The position numbers were made by a program, and so were the translations under genes. The notes under the pieces are model-generated. The model saw only the letters and a program-made list of their open reading frames with translations, was not told the origin of the DNA and made no database searches. Source: an uncultured Oxalobacter sp. (GTDB taxonomy: Bacteria; Pseudomonadota; Gammaproteobacteria; Burkholderiales; Burkholderiaceae_D). Taken from it: a stretch of DNA of 64,000 bases. Shown piece after piece: positions 54,644 through 63,959 of the stretch (position 1 is its first letter; each line of letters starts with the position of its first letter). The stretch spans positions 129,841-193,840 of the forward strand of contig CAKQWF010000004.1 in the NCBI GenBank assembly GCA_934277985.1, read 5' to 3'.

Positions 54644-55891
54644 TTACTGTCGGAGCCAGATATCGATCGCCTGACGCAACAGTTTTTCTCCCTGCCGGAT
54701 ATGTTCGTCCGACACGATTAGTGCCGGAACAAACCGAATGACATCGTATCCCGCCAACAGCAACAACAATCCCTGTTGCTGTGCGGCTTGTGTAATTTCT
54801 CCGGCACGTCCCTGATATTTTTCCGACATGACCATTCCCAGCATCAGCCCTTTTCCCCTGACACCGGCGAAAACGTCCGGATAATCCGCAGCGATCCTTT
54901 CGAGACTTTCTCTCAGTTTTTGTCCTGCCTCGACGACACGTGCAAGGAAAGCCGGCTTGTTGATGATTTCCAGCACCTTGCAGGCAACCGCTGCCGCCAA
55001 TGGATTGCCCCCATAGGTCGTACCATGCGCACCGACCGAGAAAGATTTGGCGATCTCCGTAGTCGTGAGCATCGCAGCGATCGGGAAACCGTTCCCCAGC
55101 GCTTTGGCCGACGTCATGATATCGGGAACGACACCATAATCCATATAGGCAAAAAGCGTACCGGTTCTTCCCATGCCGCACTGGATTTCGTCAAAAATCA
55201 GCAGTGCATTCTTTTCATCGCACAACTGGCGCAATGCTTTCAGATAGGCTGGATCGGCCGGCAGGATACCGCCCTCGCCCTGAACCGGTTCGACGACGAC
55301 CGCACAGACATCGTCACCGATCGCAGCTCTGGCGGCTTCGATATCATTGAACGGAATATGGTCGATCTGCGGTGGCAACGGTTCGAACCCTTTCGTATAT
55401 TTTTCCTGGCCGCCGACACTGACTGTAAACAGCGTCCGGCCATGGAAAGAATGGAAACAGGAAACGATTCTGTTCTTCTTCGGACCGAAATGATCGTGCG
55501 CCCATTTGCGTGCCAGCTTGAAAGCCGCCTCATTGGCTTCGCCCCCCGAATTGCAGAAAAACACCTTTTCCGCAAACGTGGCTTCCGTCAGCGCCCGGGC
55601 CAGCTTCAATACCGGCTCATTCGTATAGTAATTGCTGACGTGCCACAAATTCCTGGCCTGTTCGACCAGCGCATCAACGATTTCCGGCGGCGTATGCCCC
55701 AGCCCCAATACCGCGATCCCGCCCGTCAAATCCAGATACTGCTTGCCGCTCTGGTCCCACAAGGCCAGCCCGGAGCCTCTGACAGGGATAAATGACGCCG
55801 GCGCAAAGACGGGCACCATCACATCATCGAAAGTCTGACGCGTTACCGGTTCATCGATTTTCCCGGTCGTTGTATTGGCAGACATGCTCAT
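54644..55891 (-). CDS. argD: Acetylornithine aminotransferase family (class III)
   Basis: A PLP-dependent class III aminotransferase of 415 residues, most like ArgD, which transaminates N-acetylglutamate semialdehyde in arginine synthesis. Features are LDLTGGIAVLGLGHTPPEIV, FFCNSGGEANEAAFKLARKW, FHSFHGRT, EPVQGEGG, DEIQCGMGRTG, and the PLP-lysine motif SAKALGNG. Related enzymes (AstC, ornithine or GABA aminotransferases) cannot be ruled out. It is a single gene with no arg neighbour, divergent from mnmE. Confidence 0.87.
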   Translation of the reverse strand: MSMSANTTTGKIDEPVTRQTFDDVMVPVFAPASFIPVRGSGLALWDQSGKQYLDLTGGIAVLGLGHTPPEIVDALVEQARNLWHVSNYYTNEPVLKLARALTEATFAEKVFFCNSGGEANEAAFKLARKWAHDHFGPKKNRIVSCFHSFHGRTLFTVSVGGQEKYTKGFEPLPPQIDHIPFNDIEAARAAIGDDVCAVVVEPVQGEGGILPADPAYLKALRQLCDEKNALLIFDEIQCGMGRTGTLFAYMDYGVVPDIMTSAKALGNGFPIAAMLTTTEIAKSFSVGAHGTTYGGNPLAAAVACKVLEIINKPAFLARVVEAGQKLRESLERIAADYPDVFAGVRGKGLMLGMVMSEKYQGRAGEITQAAQQQGLLLLLAGYDVIRFVPALIVSDEHIRQGEKLLRQAIDIWLRQ

Positions 55892-56222
55892 TTTTTCCTA
55901 TGCTCCACTCATCAATAAAAAGCCCGCTTGCGGCACACAACTTTCCTACACAGAACCTTTCATGCACACAGCAACACATGAAAACGAAAAGCCTGTACCG
56001 GAAAGAAATTTTATACGTTTCCGTTTTTCCTTTAAACGGTTTCAGACGATATTGTCCTGTCTTTCCGTATTTTCCGACAACCGCTTTTCCATACTTTCAA
56101 CACCAAAAAGACGCTTATTGCACCACATTGCCCATGAACGCTTTTATTTTTTCGCCGCAGCAAGGATAATGCTTGAAGTATATGATTCACGGTCATGAAA
56201 CCTGTTTTTACGTATATTTCCA
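55892..56222. other. Divergent intergenic region argD/mnmE
   Basis: I see no gene, RNA or clear repeat. The region is somewhat AT-rich with several short T runs and must hold the argD and mnmE promoters. Confidence 0.5.
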
Positions 56223-57611
56223 ATGAATACTGATTCTTCTCCTATTGCAGCCATCGCTACCGCGCCGGGACGCGGCGGTGTCGGCATTGTCCGGATTTCC
56301 GGCAAGAACCTTGAACCGTTCATTTCGGAATTTTTCAGAAACGCAACATCGGAATTGCCGCTGGAACCCCGATATGCCCACTTTCTGCCTTTCATGGACG
56401 AAGACGGCAACATCATCGATGAAGGTATCGCACTGTATTTCAAGGCACCGCATTCGTTTACCGGAGAAGATGTTCTGGAACTCCAGGGACATGGCGGACC
56501 GGTCGTGCTGCAAATGCTCTTGAAACGTTGTCTCCAGGTTGGCAAGCATATCGATCTCAGGATGGCAGAACCCGGTGAATTCACCCGCAGGGCATTTCTG
56601 AACGACCGTATCGATCTGGCACAGGCCGAAGCGATTGCCGATCTGATCGACGCGACCACCGAAGAAGCAGTCCGTTCCGCATCACGCTCGCTGTCCGGCG
56701 CATTTTCCAAAGAAATCCACGAACTGGTCGCGACAATCATCGAATTGAGAATGCTGGTGGAATCCTCGCTCGACTTTCCGGAAGAAGACATCGACTTTTT
56801 GCAAAAGGAAAATGTCCGCGAAAGAATCGCAGCGATCCGTAACTCGCTGGGTGGCATCATCACACAAGCAACACAAGGCGCCCTGCTGCGGGAAGGTATT
56901 CACGTCGTGCTGGCGGGCCAGACCAACGTCGGCAAATCCTCGCTTCTGAATGTATTGACAGGCTCCAACATCGCGATCGTCACACCGATCGCTGGAACAA
57001 CTCGCGACAAGATCACGGAAACCATACAACTCGAAGGAGTTCCGGTCACACTGATCGATACGGCCGGCATCAGAACCAGTACTGCGGAAGATGAAGTCGA
57101 ACGTATCGGTATCGAACGCACCTGGAATGAAATCGAGAAAGCCGATGTCATTCTCCATTTGCTTGATGCCAGCATTGGCCCCACCCGTTCCGACGAAAAA
57201 ATCGCTGCCGATTTTCCGGAAGGCATACCGGTCATTCGTGTATGGAACAAGATCGACATTTCGGGGCACCGTCCGTCGGTCGACAACATGTTCGGCATCA
57301 CGCAAGTCTATCTGTCCACGCAAACCGGTCAGGGAATCGATCTGCTCAAGACAGAACTGCTCAAGATCGCAGGATGGGCACAGACAGGCGAATCGACTTA
57401 CCTTGCCCGCGAACGCCACATGAATGCCATGAAAACCGCAGACAAGCATCTGGCCATCGCTGCCGAACATGCCATATCGGGATCTCCATCGCTGGATCTG
57501 CTGGCCGAGGAACTTCGTCTGGCACAGGATGCCTTGAACAGCATTACAGGTGCATTCACGTCCGATGATCTGCTCGGATTGATCTTCTCCAGATTCTGCA
57601 TCGGGAAATAA
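56223..57611 (+). CDS. mnmE: tRNA modification GTPase MnmE
   Basis: MnmE with MnmG adds the carboxymethylaminomethyl group to wobble uridine 34 of several tRNAs. It has 462 residues: an N-terminal formyl-THF-binding domain ([20 protein letters not shown]), a helical domain, an inserted G domain with [12 protein letters not shown] (G1), GTTRD (G2), DTAGIR (G3) and NKID (G4), and the conserved C-terminal CIGK whose Cys is required. In many relatives it follows yidC; here the upstream gene is argD in the opposite direction. Confidence 0.96.
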   Translation: MNTDSSPIAAIATAPGRGGVGIVRISGKNLEPFISEFFRNATSELPLEPRYAHFLPFMDEDGNIIDEGIALYFKAPHSFTGEDVLELQGHGGPVVLQMLLKRCLQVGKHIDLRMAEPGEFTRRAFLNDRIDLAQAEAIADLIDATTEEAVRSASRSLSGAFSKEIHELVATIIELRMLVESSLDFPEEDIDFLQKENVRERIAAIRNSLGGIITQATQGALLREGIHVVLAGQTNVGKSSLLNVLTGSNIAIVTPIAGTTRDKITETIQLEGVPVTLIDTAGIRTSTAEDEVERIGIERTWNEIEKADVILHLLDASIGPTRSDEKIAADFPEGIPVIRVWNKIDISGHRPSVDNMFGITQVYLSTQTGQGIDLLKTELLKIAGWAQTGESTYLARERHMNAMKTADKHLAIAAEHAISGSPSLDLLAEELRLAQDALNSITGAFTSDDLLGLIFSRFCIGK

Positions 57612-57628
57612 CCGTTTCACACGTATTT

Positions 57629-57674
57629 CGCCATAAAGTCCGCCAAACACGGACTTTATGGCGTATTTGTTTTG
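57629..57674 (+). terminator. Intrinsic terminator after mnmE
   Basis: A 14-base perfect stem, CGCCATAAAGTCCG with CGGACTTTATGGCG, is followed by TATTTGTTTT. Confidence 0.88.
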
Positions 57675-57768
57675 AACCGTTCAATCTTCTTGCCTGCCGT
57701 CCGAACCCGATAATATGCCGGTTTCGGACAGTTTCCTTTAAAATAGCAGGCTGCAAAGGAATCTAGTT

Positions 57769-58881
57769 ATGCCCATTTCTTCCACTCAAGAAATTATCGA
57801 CGAACTCCGCGCAGGTCGTATGGTCATTCTGGTCGACGACGAAGACCGCGAAAACGAAGGCGACCTGATGATCGCCGCCGATTTCGTCACGCCGGAAGCC
57901 ATCAATTTCATGGCCAAGCATGCGCGAGGTCTGGTTTGTCTGACCCTGACACAGGAACGTTGCGACCAGCTCGGCCTGGCTCCCATGACACGGGACAACC
58001 GCAGTTCATTCAATACCGCCTTCACCACATCCATCGAAGCCGCGACCGGTGTGACAACCGGCATTTCGGCATTCGACCGTGCGAGAACCATACAGGTCGC
58101 CGTGGCGCGTGATGCCAAACCCGACGATATCGTCCAGCCCGGTCACATTTTCCCTATCACCGCCAAACAAGGCGGCGTATTGCGACGTGCCGGGCACACC
58201 GAGGCAGGCTGCGACCTGACGGCGCTGGCAGGTCTGACACCTGCATCGGTCATCTGCGAAATCATGAATGAAGACGGCTCGATGGCGCGACTGCCGCAAT
58301 TGCTGGAATTTGCAGACAGGCACCATATCAAGATCGGTACGATCGCGGATCTGATCAGCTATCGCAACCGTCATGAAAGTATCGTCGAACGCGTTGCCGA
58401 AAACGATATGCAAACCCGGGCCGGTTCTTTCCATGCCATCGTATATCGCGACAAACCCAGTCAATCCATCCATCTTGCCCTTATCAAGGGAACCATTTCA
58501 CCGGAACAAGAAACGCTGGTCAGGGTTCACCAGCCTGTATCCCTGATCGACCTGCTGGAAACAGGATTCACACGTCATTCCTGGCATTTGTCTGACGCCA
58601 TGAAGGCGATACAGGCCAGTGAACGCGGTATTCTCGTTCTGCTCAACTGCAACGAATTGCCTGAAGAATTCCTGGCAAAATTCGGTACAATCGGAAAACA
58701 GCGCTCACATGACGTTCCGCAGGCCGCCAGCCAGACGCTGCGTAACTACGGTATCGGCGCCCAGATTCTCCGCGACATCGGCGCCGGCAAAATAAAACTG
58801 CTGGCCAACCCCAAAAAAATGCCTTCCATGACCGGTTTCAATCTGGATATTGTCGGTTATCTGGACAACAAGGATCTTTAA
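57769..58881 (+). CDS. ribB: 3,4-dihydroxy-2-butanone 4-phosphate synthase with degenerate RibA domain (RibBX)
   Basis: The N-terminal 200 residues are an intact DHBP synthase (DDEDRENEGDL, HTEAGCDLTALAG), which makes the four-carbon unit of riboflavin from ribulose 5-phosphate. The C-terminal 165 residues align in outline with GTP cyclohydrolase II, but the zinc-binding block (normally VHSECLTGDVFGS then RCDCG) reads VRVHQPVSLIDLLETGF with no Cys, so that activity should be lost. Such RibB plus inactive RibX fusions are known in proteobacteria. A true ribA must be elsewhere. First gene of ribBX-ribH-nusB. No FMN riboswitch is visible upstream. Confidence 0.93.
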   Translation: MPISSTQEIIDELRAGRMVILVDDEDRENEGDLMIAADFVTPEAINFMAKHARGLVCLTLTQERCDQLGLAPMTRDNRSSFNTAFTTSIEAATGVTTGISAFDRARTIQVAVARDAKPDDIVQPGHIFPITAKQGGVLRRAGHTEAGCDLTALAGLTPASVICEIMNEDGSMARLPQLLEFADRHHIKIGTIADLISYRNRHESIVERVAENDMQTRAGSFHAIVYRDKPSQSIHLALIKGTISPEQETLVRVHQPVSLIDLLETGFTRHSWHLSDAMKAIQASERGILVLLNCNELPEEFLAKFGTIGKQRSHDVPQAASQTLRNYGIGAQILRDIGAGKIKLLANPKKMPSMTGFNLDIVGYLDNKDL

Positions 58882-58905
58882 TCACTGCCATCTGGGAGAA
58901 GGGTT

Positions 58906-59391
58906 ATGAGTATCAATACATTTGAAGTGGATCTTCAGGGACAAGATCTCCGTATCGGAATCGTGCAGTCCCGTTTCAACGAGGAAGTCTGCCGCGGACT
59001 CCTCAACGCCTGTCTGGGCGAACTGAAACGGCTCGGTGTCGCCGATGAAGATATTCTTGTCGCCACAGTACCCGGCGCGCTGGAAATTCCCGTCGCTCTG
59101 CAAAAAATGGCTGAATCGCAGCAATTCGATGCGCTGATTGCCGTCGGTGCCGTCATCAAGGGAGAAACCTACCATTTCGAACTGGTTTCCAACGAATCGG
59201 CAGCCGGCATTTCACGTGTCGCACTTGATTTCGACATGCCGATCGCCAACGCCGTTCTGACGACTTATACAGACGAACAGGCCGAAGCACGCATGGTCGA
59301 AAAAGGGACCGAAGCCGCACGTGTCGCCGTCGAAATGGCCAATCTGGTACTGGCCATAGATGAAATGGAACCCGCTTCCGAAGACGAATGA
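58906..59391 (+). CDS. ribH: 6,7-dimethyl-8-ribityllumazine synthase
   Basis: RibH joins the DHBP four-carbon unit to the pyrimidine intermediate, giving lumazine. It has 161 residues: [17 protein letters not shown] near the start, [12 protein letters not shown], and [18 protein letters not shown] with the catalytic His. It ends with an acidic tail (EMEPASEDE). It follows ribBX after 24 bases and precedes nusB by 37 bases. Confidence 0.95.
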   Translation: MSINTFEVDLQGQDLRIGIVQSRFNEEVCRGLLNACLGELKRLGVADEDILVATVPGALEIPVALQKMAESQQFDALIAVGAVIKGETYHFELVSNESAAGISRVALDFDMPIANAVLTTYTDEQAEARMVEKGTEAARVAVEMANLVLAIDEMEPASEDE

Positions 59392-59428
59392 ACCAGCCTT
59401 GTCCGACTTACTTTCCGCACACGATGCC

Positions 59429-59899
59429 ATGAAAACAAAATCCGTACATGCCAATCCATCCAAAATCCGTTCACCCAGACATCGCTCGCGTGAATTCGCG
59501 TTGCAGGGACTCTATGAATGGTTGCTCAACCGGGACACGGCACCCGCCATCATCGAGCATATCCGTCAGGCACACGGATTCGACAAAGCCGATACCGGAC
59601 ATTTCGTCGCACTGGTCTCTGGCGTCATCCATCAGGCGGAAGCCCTGCGTGCGGCCATTACACCGCATATCGACCGCTCCCTGAATGAATTGTCACCGGT
59701 AGAACACGCGATTCTGCTCATAGGTGCCTATGAACTGACCAATCATGTCGAAATTCCTTACCGTGTCGTCATCAACGAAGCAGTCGAACTGACCAAATCA
59801 TTCGGCGGTATCGATGGTCACAAATTCGTCAATGGTGTTCTGGACAAGATCGCCGTACGGCTGCGTCCGGCCGAGGTCGAGGCCGATCGCAACCGTTGA
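59429..59899 (+). CDS. nusB: Transcription antitermination protein NusB
   Basis: NusB, with NusE (S10), binds boxA in rRNA transcripts and prevents premature termination. From the ATG at 59429 it has 156 residues; the frame is open 23 codons upstream, overlapping ribH, without similarity. Conserved parts are RSREFALQGLYEWLL, LSPVEHAILLIGAYEL, IPYRVVINEAVELTKSFGG and KFVNGVLDKIA. Its place behind ribH is standard. Confidence 0.95.
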   Translation: MKTKSVHANPSKIRSPRHRSREFALQGLYEWLLNRDTAPAIIEHIRQAHGFDKADTGHFVALVSGVIHQAEALRAAITPHIDRSLNELSPVEHAILLIGAYELTNHVEIPYRVVINEAVELTKSFGGIDGHKFVNGVLDKIAVRLRPAEVEADRNR

Positions 59900-59917
59900 A
59901 CGGTTTTCCCGAAAAGA

Positions 59918-59948
59918 AAAAGCGGTACCTCACTGGTACCGCTTTTTT
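59918..59948. terminator. Terminator between nusB and metF
   Basis: AAAAGCGGTACC (59918-59929) pairs with GGTACCGCTTTT, followed by more T residues. The A-rich left flank lets it serve both converging units. Confidence 0.9.
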
Positions 59949-59974
59949 CATACCTTCAAAAACTTGTCGAAACG

Positions 59975-60832
59975 CTAGACACTCTGCCCCTGCTTTTCAT
60001 GCAGTCCAAGCCGTTTCCAGATTTCCTTTGTCGCTGCGGCACGGTTAAGACTGTAAAAATGCAATCCCGGTGCACCACCATCAAGAAGCTGTTCGCACAG
60101 TTCTGTCACGACATCCAGCCCGAATGCACGAATGGATGCCAGATCGTTGCCGTAACTTTCCAGTCTCAGCCTGATCCATCGGGGAATTTCCGCACCGCAC
60201 ATGTCGGAAAATCGGGCCAGCTGCGTGTAATTGGTAATCGGCATAATACCCGCAATCACCGGAATGGAAACACCAGCATCCCGGATACTGTCCACAAACC
60301 TGAAATAGGCAGACGGATTGTAAAAATACTGCGTAATCGCCACATCGGAACCGGCTTTGACCTTCTCGACAAAATGACGAATATCGTCGGTCATCGATTT
60401 GGCCTGAGGATGCATTTCCGGATACGCTGCCACATCGATTCTGAACCAGTCACCGGTTTCCTTGCGAATGAATTCCACCAGTTCGCTGGCATAATGAAAC
60501 TCTCCCAGCACACCATAGGAGCTTGGCAGATCACCGCGCAAAGCGACGATATGCCTGATACCGCAAGCACGGTATTCATCAAGGCGTTCACGCACCTTCT
60601 CACGGGTCGAACCGATACAGGTAATATGAGGTGCCGCCTCATAGCCTTCATTCTGAATTTCCAGCGCGATATCATGCGTTCCCTGCTGGGTCGAACCACC
60701 TGCACCGAATGTAATCGAGAAATACTTCGGCGAGAGCTCTGCCAGTTCCGCACGGGTATTGCGCAACTCACGAATGGCTTCCGGTGTCTTTGGCGGAAAC
60801 ACTTCGATACTGAAACTTTTTTGTGATGCCAT
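59975..60832 (-). CDS. metF: Methylenetetrahydrofolate reductase
   Basis: MetF reduces 5,10-methylene-THF to 5-methyl-THF, the methyl donor for methionine. It has 285 residues: SIEVFPPKTPEA at the start, the flavin-binding ITFGAGGSTQQGTHDIA, HITCIGSTREKV, ALRGDLPS and ITQYFYNPSAYFRF. The ATG follows directly on the stop codon of the holin-like gene. Third gene of ahcY-holin-like-metF, which recycles the homocysteine made by AhcY. Confidence 0.96.
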   Translation of the reverse strand: MASQKSFSIEVFPPKTPEAIRELRNTRAELAELSPKYFSITFGAGGSTQQGTHDIALEIQNEGYEAAPHITCIGSTREKVRERLDEYRACGIRHIVALRGDLPSSYGVLGEFHYASELVEFIRKETGDWFRIDVAAYPEMHPQAKSMTDDIRHFVEKVKAGSDVAITQYFYNPSAYFRFVDSIRDAGVSIPVIAGIMPITNYTQLARFSDMCGAEIPRWIRLRLESYGNDLASIRAFGLDVVTELCEQLLDGGAPGLHFYSLNRAAATKEIWKRLGLHEKQGQSV

Positions 60833-61174
60833 TTAATTCCTGAGTAACAAGGTGGACAAGGCCCACGAAATGATACTGTAGAGCAATGCTCCGCCTATCG
60901 CCGTCGCAAAACCGCTGACATAAAAGCCGTCGACCATTTTGGAAACCAGCCAGAACAGCAATCCGTTGATTACCAGAATGAAAATCCCGAGCGTCAACAC
61001 CGTGACCGGCAACGTCAGCAACACGAGGATCGGTCTGATCAGTGCATTGACCAGTCCCAGCACCAGCGCGGCGATCAATGCCGTCCAGAATCCCGATATC
61101 CGGATGGATGTCATCAGATACGGCAGAGCGAGCAAAGCAACCGTATTAATCAGCCAGACAACAAGAATACGCAT
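60833..61174 (-). CDS. Holin-like 4-TM membrane protein (phage holin 4 superfamily)
   Basis: A 113-residue integral membrane protein with four hydrophobic segments (about 3-21, 29-48, 52-75 and 87-108) and the conserved NALIRPILVLLTLPVTVLTL stretch. The family is named after phage holins, but chromosomal members are widespread and of unknown role. In betaproteobacteria this gene typically lies between ahcY and metF, as here, so it is a vertical resident and not a prophage remnant. Confidence 0.88.
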   Translation of the reverse strand: MRILVVWLINTVALLALPYLMTSIRISGFWTALIAALVLGLVNALIRPILVLLTLPVTVLTLGIFILVINGLLFWLVSKMVDGFYVSGFATAIGGALLYSIISWALSTLLLRN

Positions 61175-61262
61175 GATCTTTCCATTCCAGCCGGGAAAAC
61201 CGGCTCTTTTTCATCAATCCATACAAAGTCCGCAGACAGCGGACCGTCATCCGGCCGACAAC

Positions 61263-61283
61263 GGCACGGGATACTCCCGTGCC
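61263..61283 (-). other. Hairpin between ahcY and the holin-like gene
   Basis: GGCACGGG (61263-61270) pairs with CCCGTGCC (61276-61283) without a U tract. It may lower expression of downstream genes or protect the ahcY message end. Confidence 0.45.
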
Positions 61284-61298
61284 TTCCACCGAAACGAC

Positions 61299-62711
61299 TT
61301 AATACCGGTAATGATCCGGTTTGTACGGGCCTTCTTTCTTCACACCGATATAGGCAGCCTGTTCATCCGTCAGTTCCGTCAGCTGTACGTTGAGCTTCTT
61401 GAGCTGGAGACGTGCCACCTTTTCATCCAGATGTTTCGGCAATGTATAAACGCCGAGCGGATAAGCCTTCGTATTGGTGAACAGTTCGATCTGTGCAATC
61501 GTCTGGTTCGCGAATGAAGAACTCATGACATAGGACGGATGACCGGTCGCACATCCCAGATTGACCAGTCGGCCTTCTGCCAGCAGGATAATCCGGTTGC
61601 CATTCGGCAAAATGATATGATCGACCTGCGGTTTGATATTTTCCCATGCATACTGTCTCATCGATGCGACGTCGATTTCGTTGTCGAAGTGACCGATATT
61701 GCAGACGATGGCCTGATCTTTCATCTGGATCATGTGTTCATGCGTAATGACATGATAATTACCGGTACAGGTCACGAAGATATCCGCCTGTGCAGCCGCA
61801 TATTCCATCGTGACGACACGATAACCTTCCATCGCGGCCTGAAGGGCACAAATCGGATCGATTTCCGTCACCCATACCTGTGCGGACAACGCTCTCAGCG
61901 CCTGTGCACATCCCTTGCCGACATCACCATATCCACAAACGACAGCGACCTTGCCTGCGATCATCACATCGGTTGCACGTTTGATACCGTCGACCAGCGA
62001 TTCACGGCAACCATACAGATTGTCGAATTTGGATTTCGTCACAGAATCGTTCACATTGATCGCCGGGAACTTGAGCCGACCTTCCTGGTGCATCTGATAC
62101 AAGCGATGAACCCCCGTCGTCGTTTCTTCGGTCACACCCTTGATTTCCGCAATCCGCTTCGAATACCAGTTCGGATCGGCAGCCAGATGACGACGGATCG
62201 CGTTGAAAAGGCAAACTTCTTCGTCAGATGTCGGTTTGTCCAGTACGGAAATATCCTGTTCCGCACGATTACCCAGGTGCAACAGCAACGTTGCATCCCC
62301 ACCATCGTCCAGAATCATGTTGGAATATCCACCGTCCGGCCATTCAAAGATACGGTGTGTGAATTCCCAGTAATCGTCCAGTGATTCACCCTTGAAAGCG
62401 AAGACCGGCGTTCCGTTGGTAGCGATCGCAGCCGCTGCATGATCCTGCGTGGAATAAATGTTGCAGGAAGCCCAGCGTACCTGTGCACCCAGTGCCTCCA
62501 GAGTCTGGATCAATACCGCCGTCTGGATCGTCATATGCAGCGAGCCACTGATACGTGCGCCTTTCAACGGCTTGCTGGCAGAATATTCTTCACGAATCGC
62601 CATCAGGCCCGGCATCTCGGTTTCCGCGATTCTGATTTCCTTGTTGCCCCATGCTGCCAATTCGGGGTCTGCAATATAAAAGTCCTGATCTTGTCTGGAT
62701 ACAGCGTTCAT
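61299..62711 (-). CDS. ahcY: Adenosylhomocysteinase
   Basis: AhcY splits S-adenosylhomocysteine to adenosine and homocysteine, removing the inhibitory product of methylation. From the ATG at 62711, preceded by GGAG, it has 470 residues; 49 more open codons upstream run through the riboswitch and are not coding. Markers are [19 protein letters not shown], the NAD-binding [26 protein letters not shown] and the C-terminal KPDHYRY. It heads ahcY-holin-like-metF under an SAH riboswitch. Confidence 0.97.
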   Translation of the reverse strand: MNAVSRQDQDFYIADPELAAWGNKEIRIAETEMPGLMAIREEYSASKPLKGARISGSLHMTIQTAVLIQTLEALGAQVRWASCNIYSTQDHAAAAIATNGTPVFAFKGESLDDYWEFTHRIFEWPDGGYSNMILDDGGDATLLLHLGNRAEQDISVLDKPTSDEEVCLFNAIRRHLAADPNWYSKRIAEIKGVTEETTTGVHRLYQMHQEGRLKFPAINVNDSVTKSKFDNLYGCRESLVDGIKRATDVMIAGKVAVVCGYGDVGKGCAQALRALSAQVWVTEIDPICALQAAMEGYRVVTMEYAAAQADIFVTCTGNYHVITHEHMIQMKDQAIVCNIGHFDNEIDVASMRQYAWENIKPQVDHIILPNGNRIILLAEGRLVNLGCATGHPSYVMSSSFANQTIAQIELFTNTKAYPLGVYTLPKHLDEKVARLQLKKLNVQLTELTDEQAAYIGVKKEGPYKPDHYRY

Positions 62712-62772
62712 CACGCTCTCCTTTCCTGAAATGTGTAGAAAAAAGTAACGTGAGCGCCGTTGTAATGAAAAT

Positions 62773-62849
62773 CCGAGCCTGGCAAAAATCAGGCATACTT
62801 TCGCTATCAGAAAGAAATCCGGCCTGTTTTGTTGCAACGCTCCTCGGAT
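62773..62849 (-). promoter_or_regulatory. SAH riboswitch
   Basis: On the reverse strand the conserved core CCGAGGAGCGTTGCAAC begins at 62847 and the closing strand GCCAGGCTCGG ends at 62773, so CCGAG and CTCGG pair to close the aptamer. This matches the SAH riboswitch found upstream of ahcY in beta- and gammaproteobacteria. It is an ON switch that raises expression when SAH accumulates. It lies 62 bases before the ahcY ATG. Confidence 0.88.
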
Positions 62850-62858
62850 GTGCGGCAC

Positions 62859-62887
62859 ATATTACATGAAATCCGGAAAATTGTTAA
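62859..62887 (-). promoter_or_regulatory. Sigma-70 promoter of ahcY
   Basis: On the reverse strand TTAACA (62887-62882) and TAATAT (62864-62859) are 17 bases apart. Transcription would begin about seven bases on, just before the SAH aptamer. Confidence 0.65.
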
Positions 62888-62932
62888 ATATCCATACCGG
62901 CCGGAAGAAAAAACCATCATCTTTCGGCCAAT

Positions 62933-63865
62933 TTACGATCCCAGTTTCATGCCGACAGTCAAACCCTTCATGCGCATGAAATCCACAGCCGGAATTTTAT
63001 CGCCAGACGACGTGCGAACCATCGAAATACGAATTTCTCCACCTTGCACACCGACGGAAAAACTGTTCTCATCCGCACCGACAATCGTTCCGACCTTTCC
63101 GCGAACATCCTGAAACGAATGATGCAAAACCTTCCGGCATTCCAGAATCACACATTTTTCCCCATCAATCGACACCCATGCGCCTGGCGTCGGATCACAA
63201 CCGCGAATCAGGTTATATACCTGATTGATATGATTCCCCCAGTTGATATGGGCATCTGATTCCTTCAGCCAGCTTTCATAACTGCCTGCCCGGACATCTT
63301 GCGCTTTTTCCTCATAACTTCCGGAAACGACATTGTCTGCCGCTTCCAGCAGTGCCTGCACACCGGCCGGAAACAAGCGTTCATAGTACAACGTGCCTGC
63401 GGTATCGTCCGGATGAATGGAAACAGCCTTCTGCAGGATCACCGGTCCTTCGTCCATTTCATCCGTGGGACGGAAAACCGTCACACCGCTTTCCTGTTCA
63501 CCACAAATAATCGCCCAGTTCACCGCGTTTGGTCCACGATAACGTGGCAACAGAGAAGGATGGAACTGTATCGTTCCATACACCGGAATCCGCGTAAATT
63601 CCTGTGGAACAAATTGAACGACATACGCCATCACCGCAATATCGGCTTTCAACCTCTCCATTGTTTCCAGTGCGGCTTTCGACGACAGATTCTCGAACTG
63701 GAACAATGGTATTTTTCTTTCCAGCGCGCTCGTTTTCAACGCGTCGGAACGTACCTTCCCCTTTTCAGGCGCAACAAATACCGCCACGACATCATCGCCT
63801 CGTGACAGGAACGCCTCCAGTACGGCTCGTCCGAAAACTCTTTGCCCAATAATGACAACACGCAT
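62933..63865 (-). CDS. Formyltransferase-family protein, 10-formyl-THF hydrolase/dehydrogenase N-domain type
   Basis: A 310-residue protein with the Fmt fold: an N-terminal Rossmann-like formyl-THF domain and a C-terminal OB-like domain. It is closer to the N-terminal hydrolase domain of 10-formyl-THF dehydrogenase than to Met-tRNA formyltransferase. It shares MRVVIIGQRVFG, FHPSLLPRYRGPNAVNW with the catalytic His, the Asp in DEMDEGPVILQ, and INWGNHINQVYNLIRGCDP. The usual Fmt Asn-x-His is Gln-Phe-His. The dehydrogenase half is absent. It might move or release formyl groups from formyl-THF; the acceptor is unknown. The ATG at 63865 is preferred over 63922. Confidence 0.8.
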   Translation of the reverse strand: MRVVIIGQRVFGRAVLEAFLSRGDDVVAVFVAPEKGKVRSDALKTSALERKIPLFQFENLSSKAALETMERLKADIAVMAYVVQFVPQEFTRIPVYGTIQFHPSLLPRYRGPNAVNWAIICGEQESGVTVFRPTDEMDEGPVILQKAVSIHPDDTAGTLYYERLFPAGVQALLEAADNVVSGSYEEKAQDVRAGSYESWLKESDAHINWGNHINQVYNLIRGCDPTPGAWVSIDGEKCVILECRKVLHHSFQDVRGKVGTIVGADENSFSVGVQGGEIRISMVRTSSGDKIPAVDFMRMKGLTVGMKLGS

Positions 63866-63883
63866 GAAAAACCCCGCCCAGTC

Positions 63884-63914
63884 AAAAAAAAGATGGGTGG
63901 ACAAGCCACCCATC
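63884..63914 (-). terminator. Intrinsic terminator of the gene at the right edge
   Basis: On the reverse strand GATGGGTGG and CCACCCATC form a stem followed by eight T residues, between the partial gene and the formyltransferase-like gene. Confidence 0.9.
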
Positions 63915-63959
63915 CTGTTCATGCTTAATGAATCACTTCATTAAATCGATGACCCACCA

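Noticed and set aside
57675..57768. FMN riboswitch before ribBX
   Set aside because: The gap is too short and lacks the conserved FMN aptamer blocks.
60833..61174. Prophage remnant suggested by the holin-like gene
   Set aside because: The gene sits in the usual ahcY-metF context of betaproteobacteria and no other phage gene is nearby.
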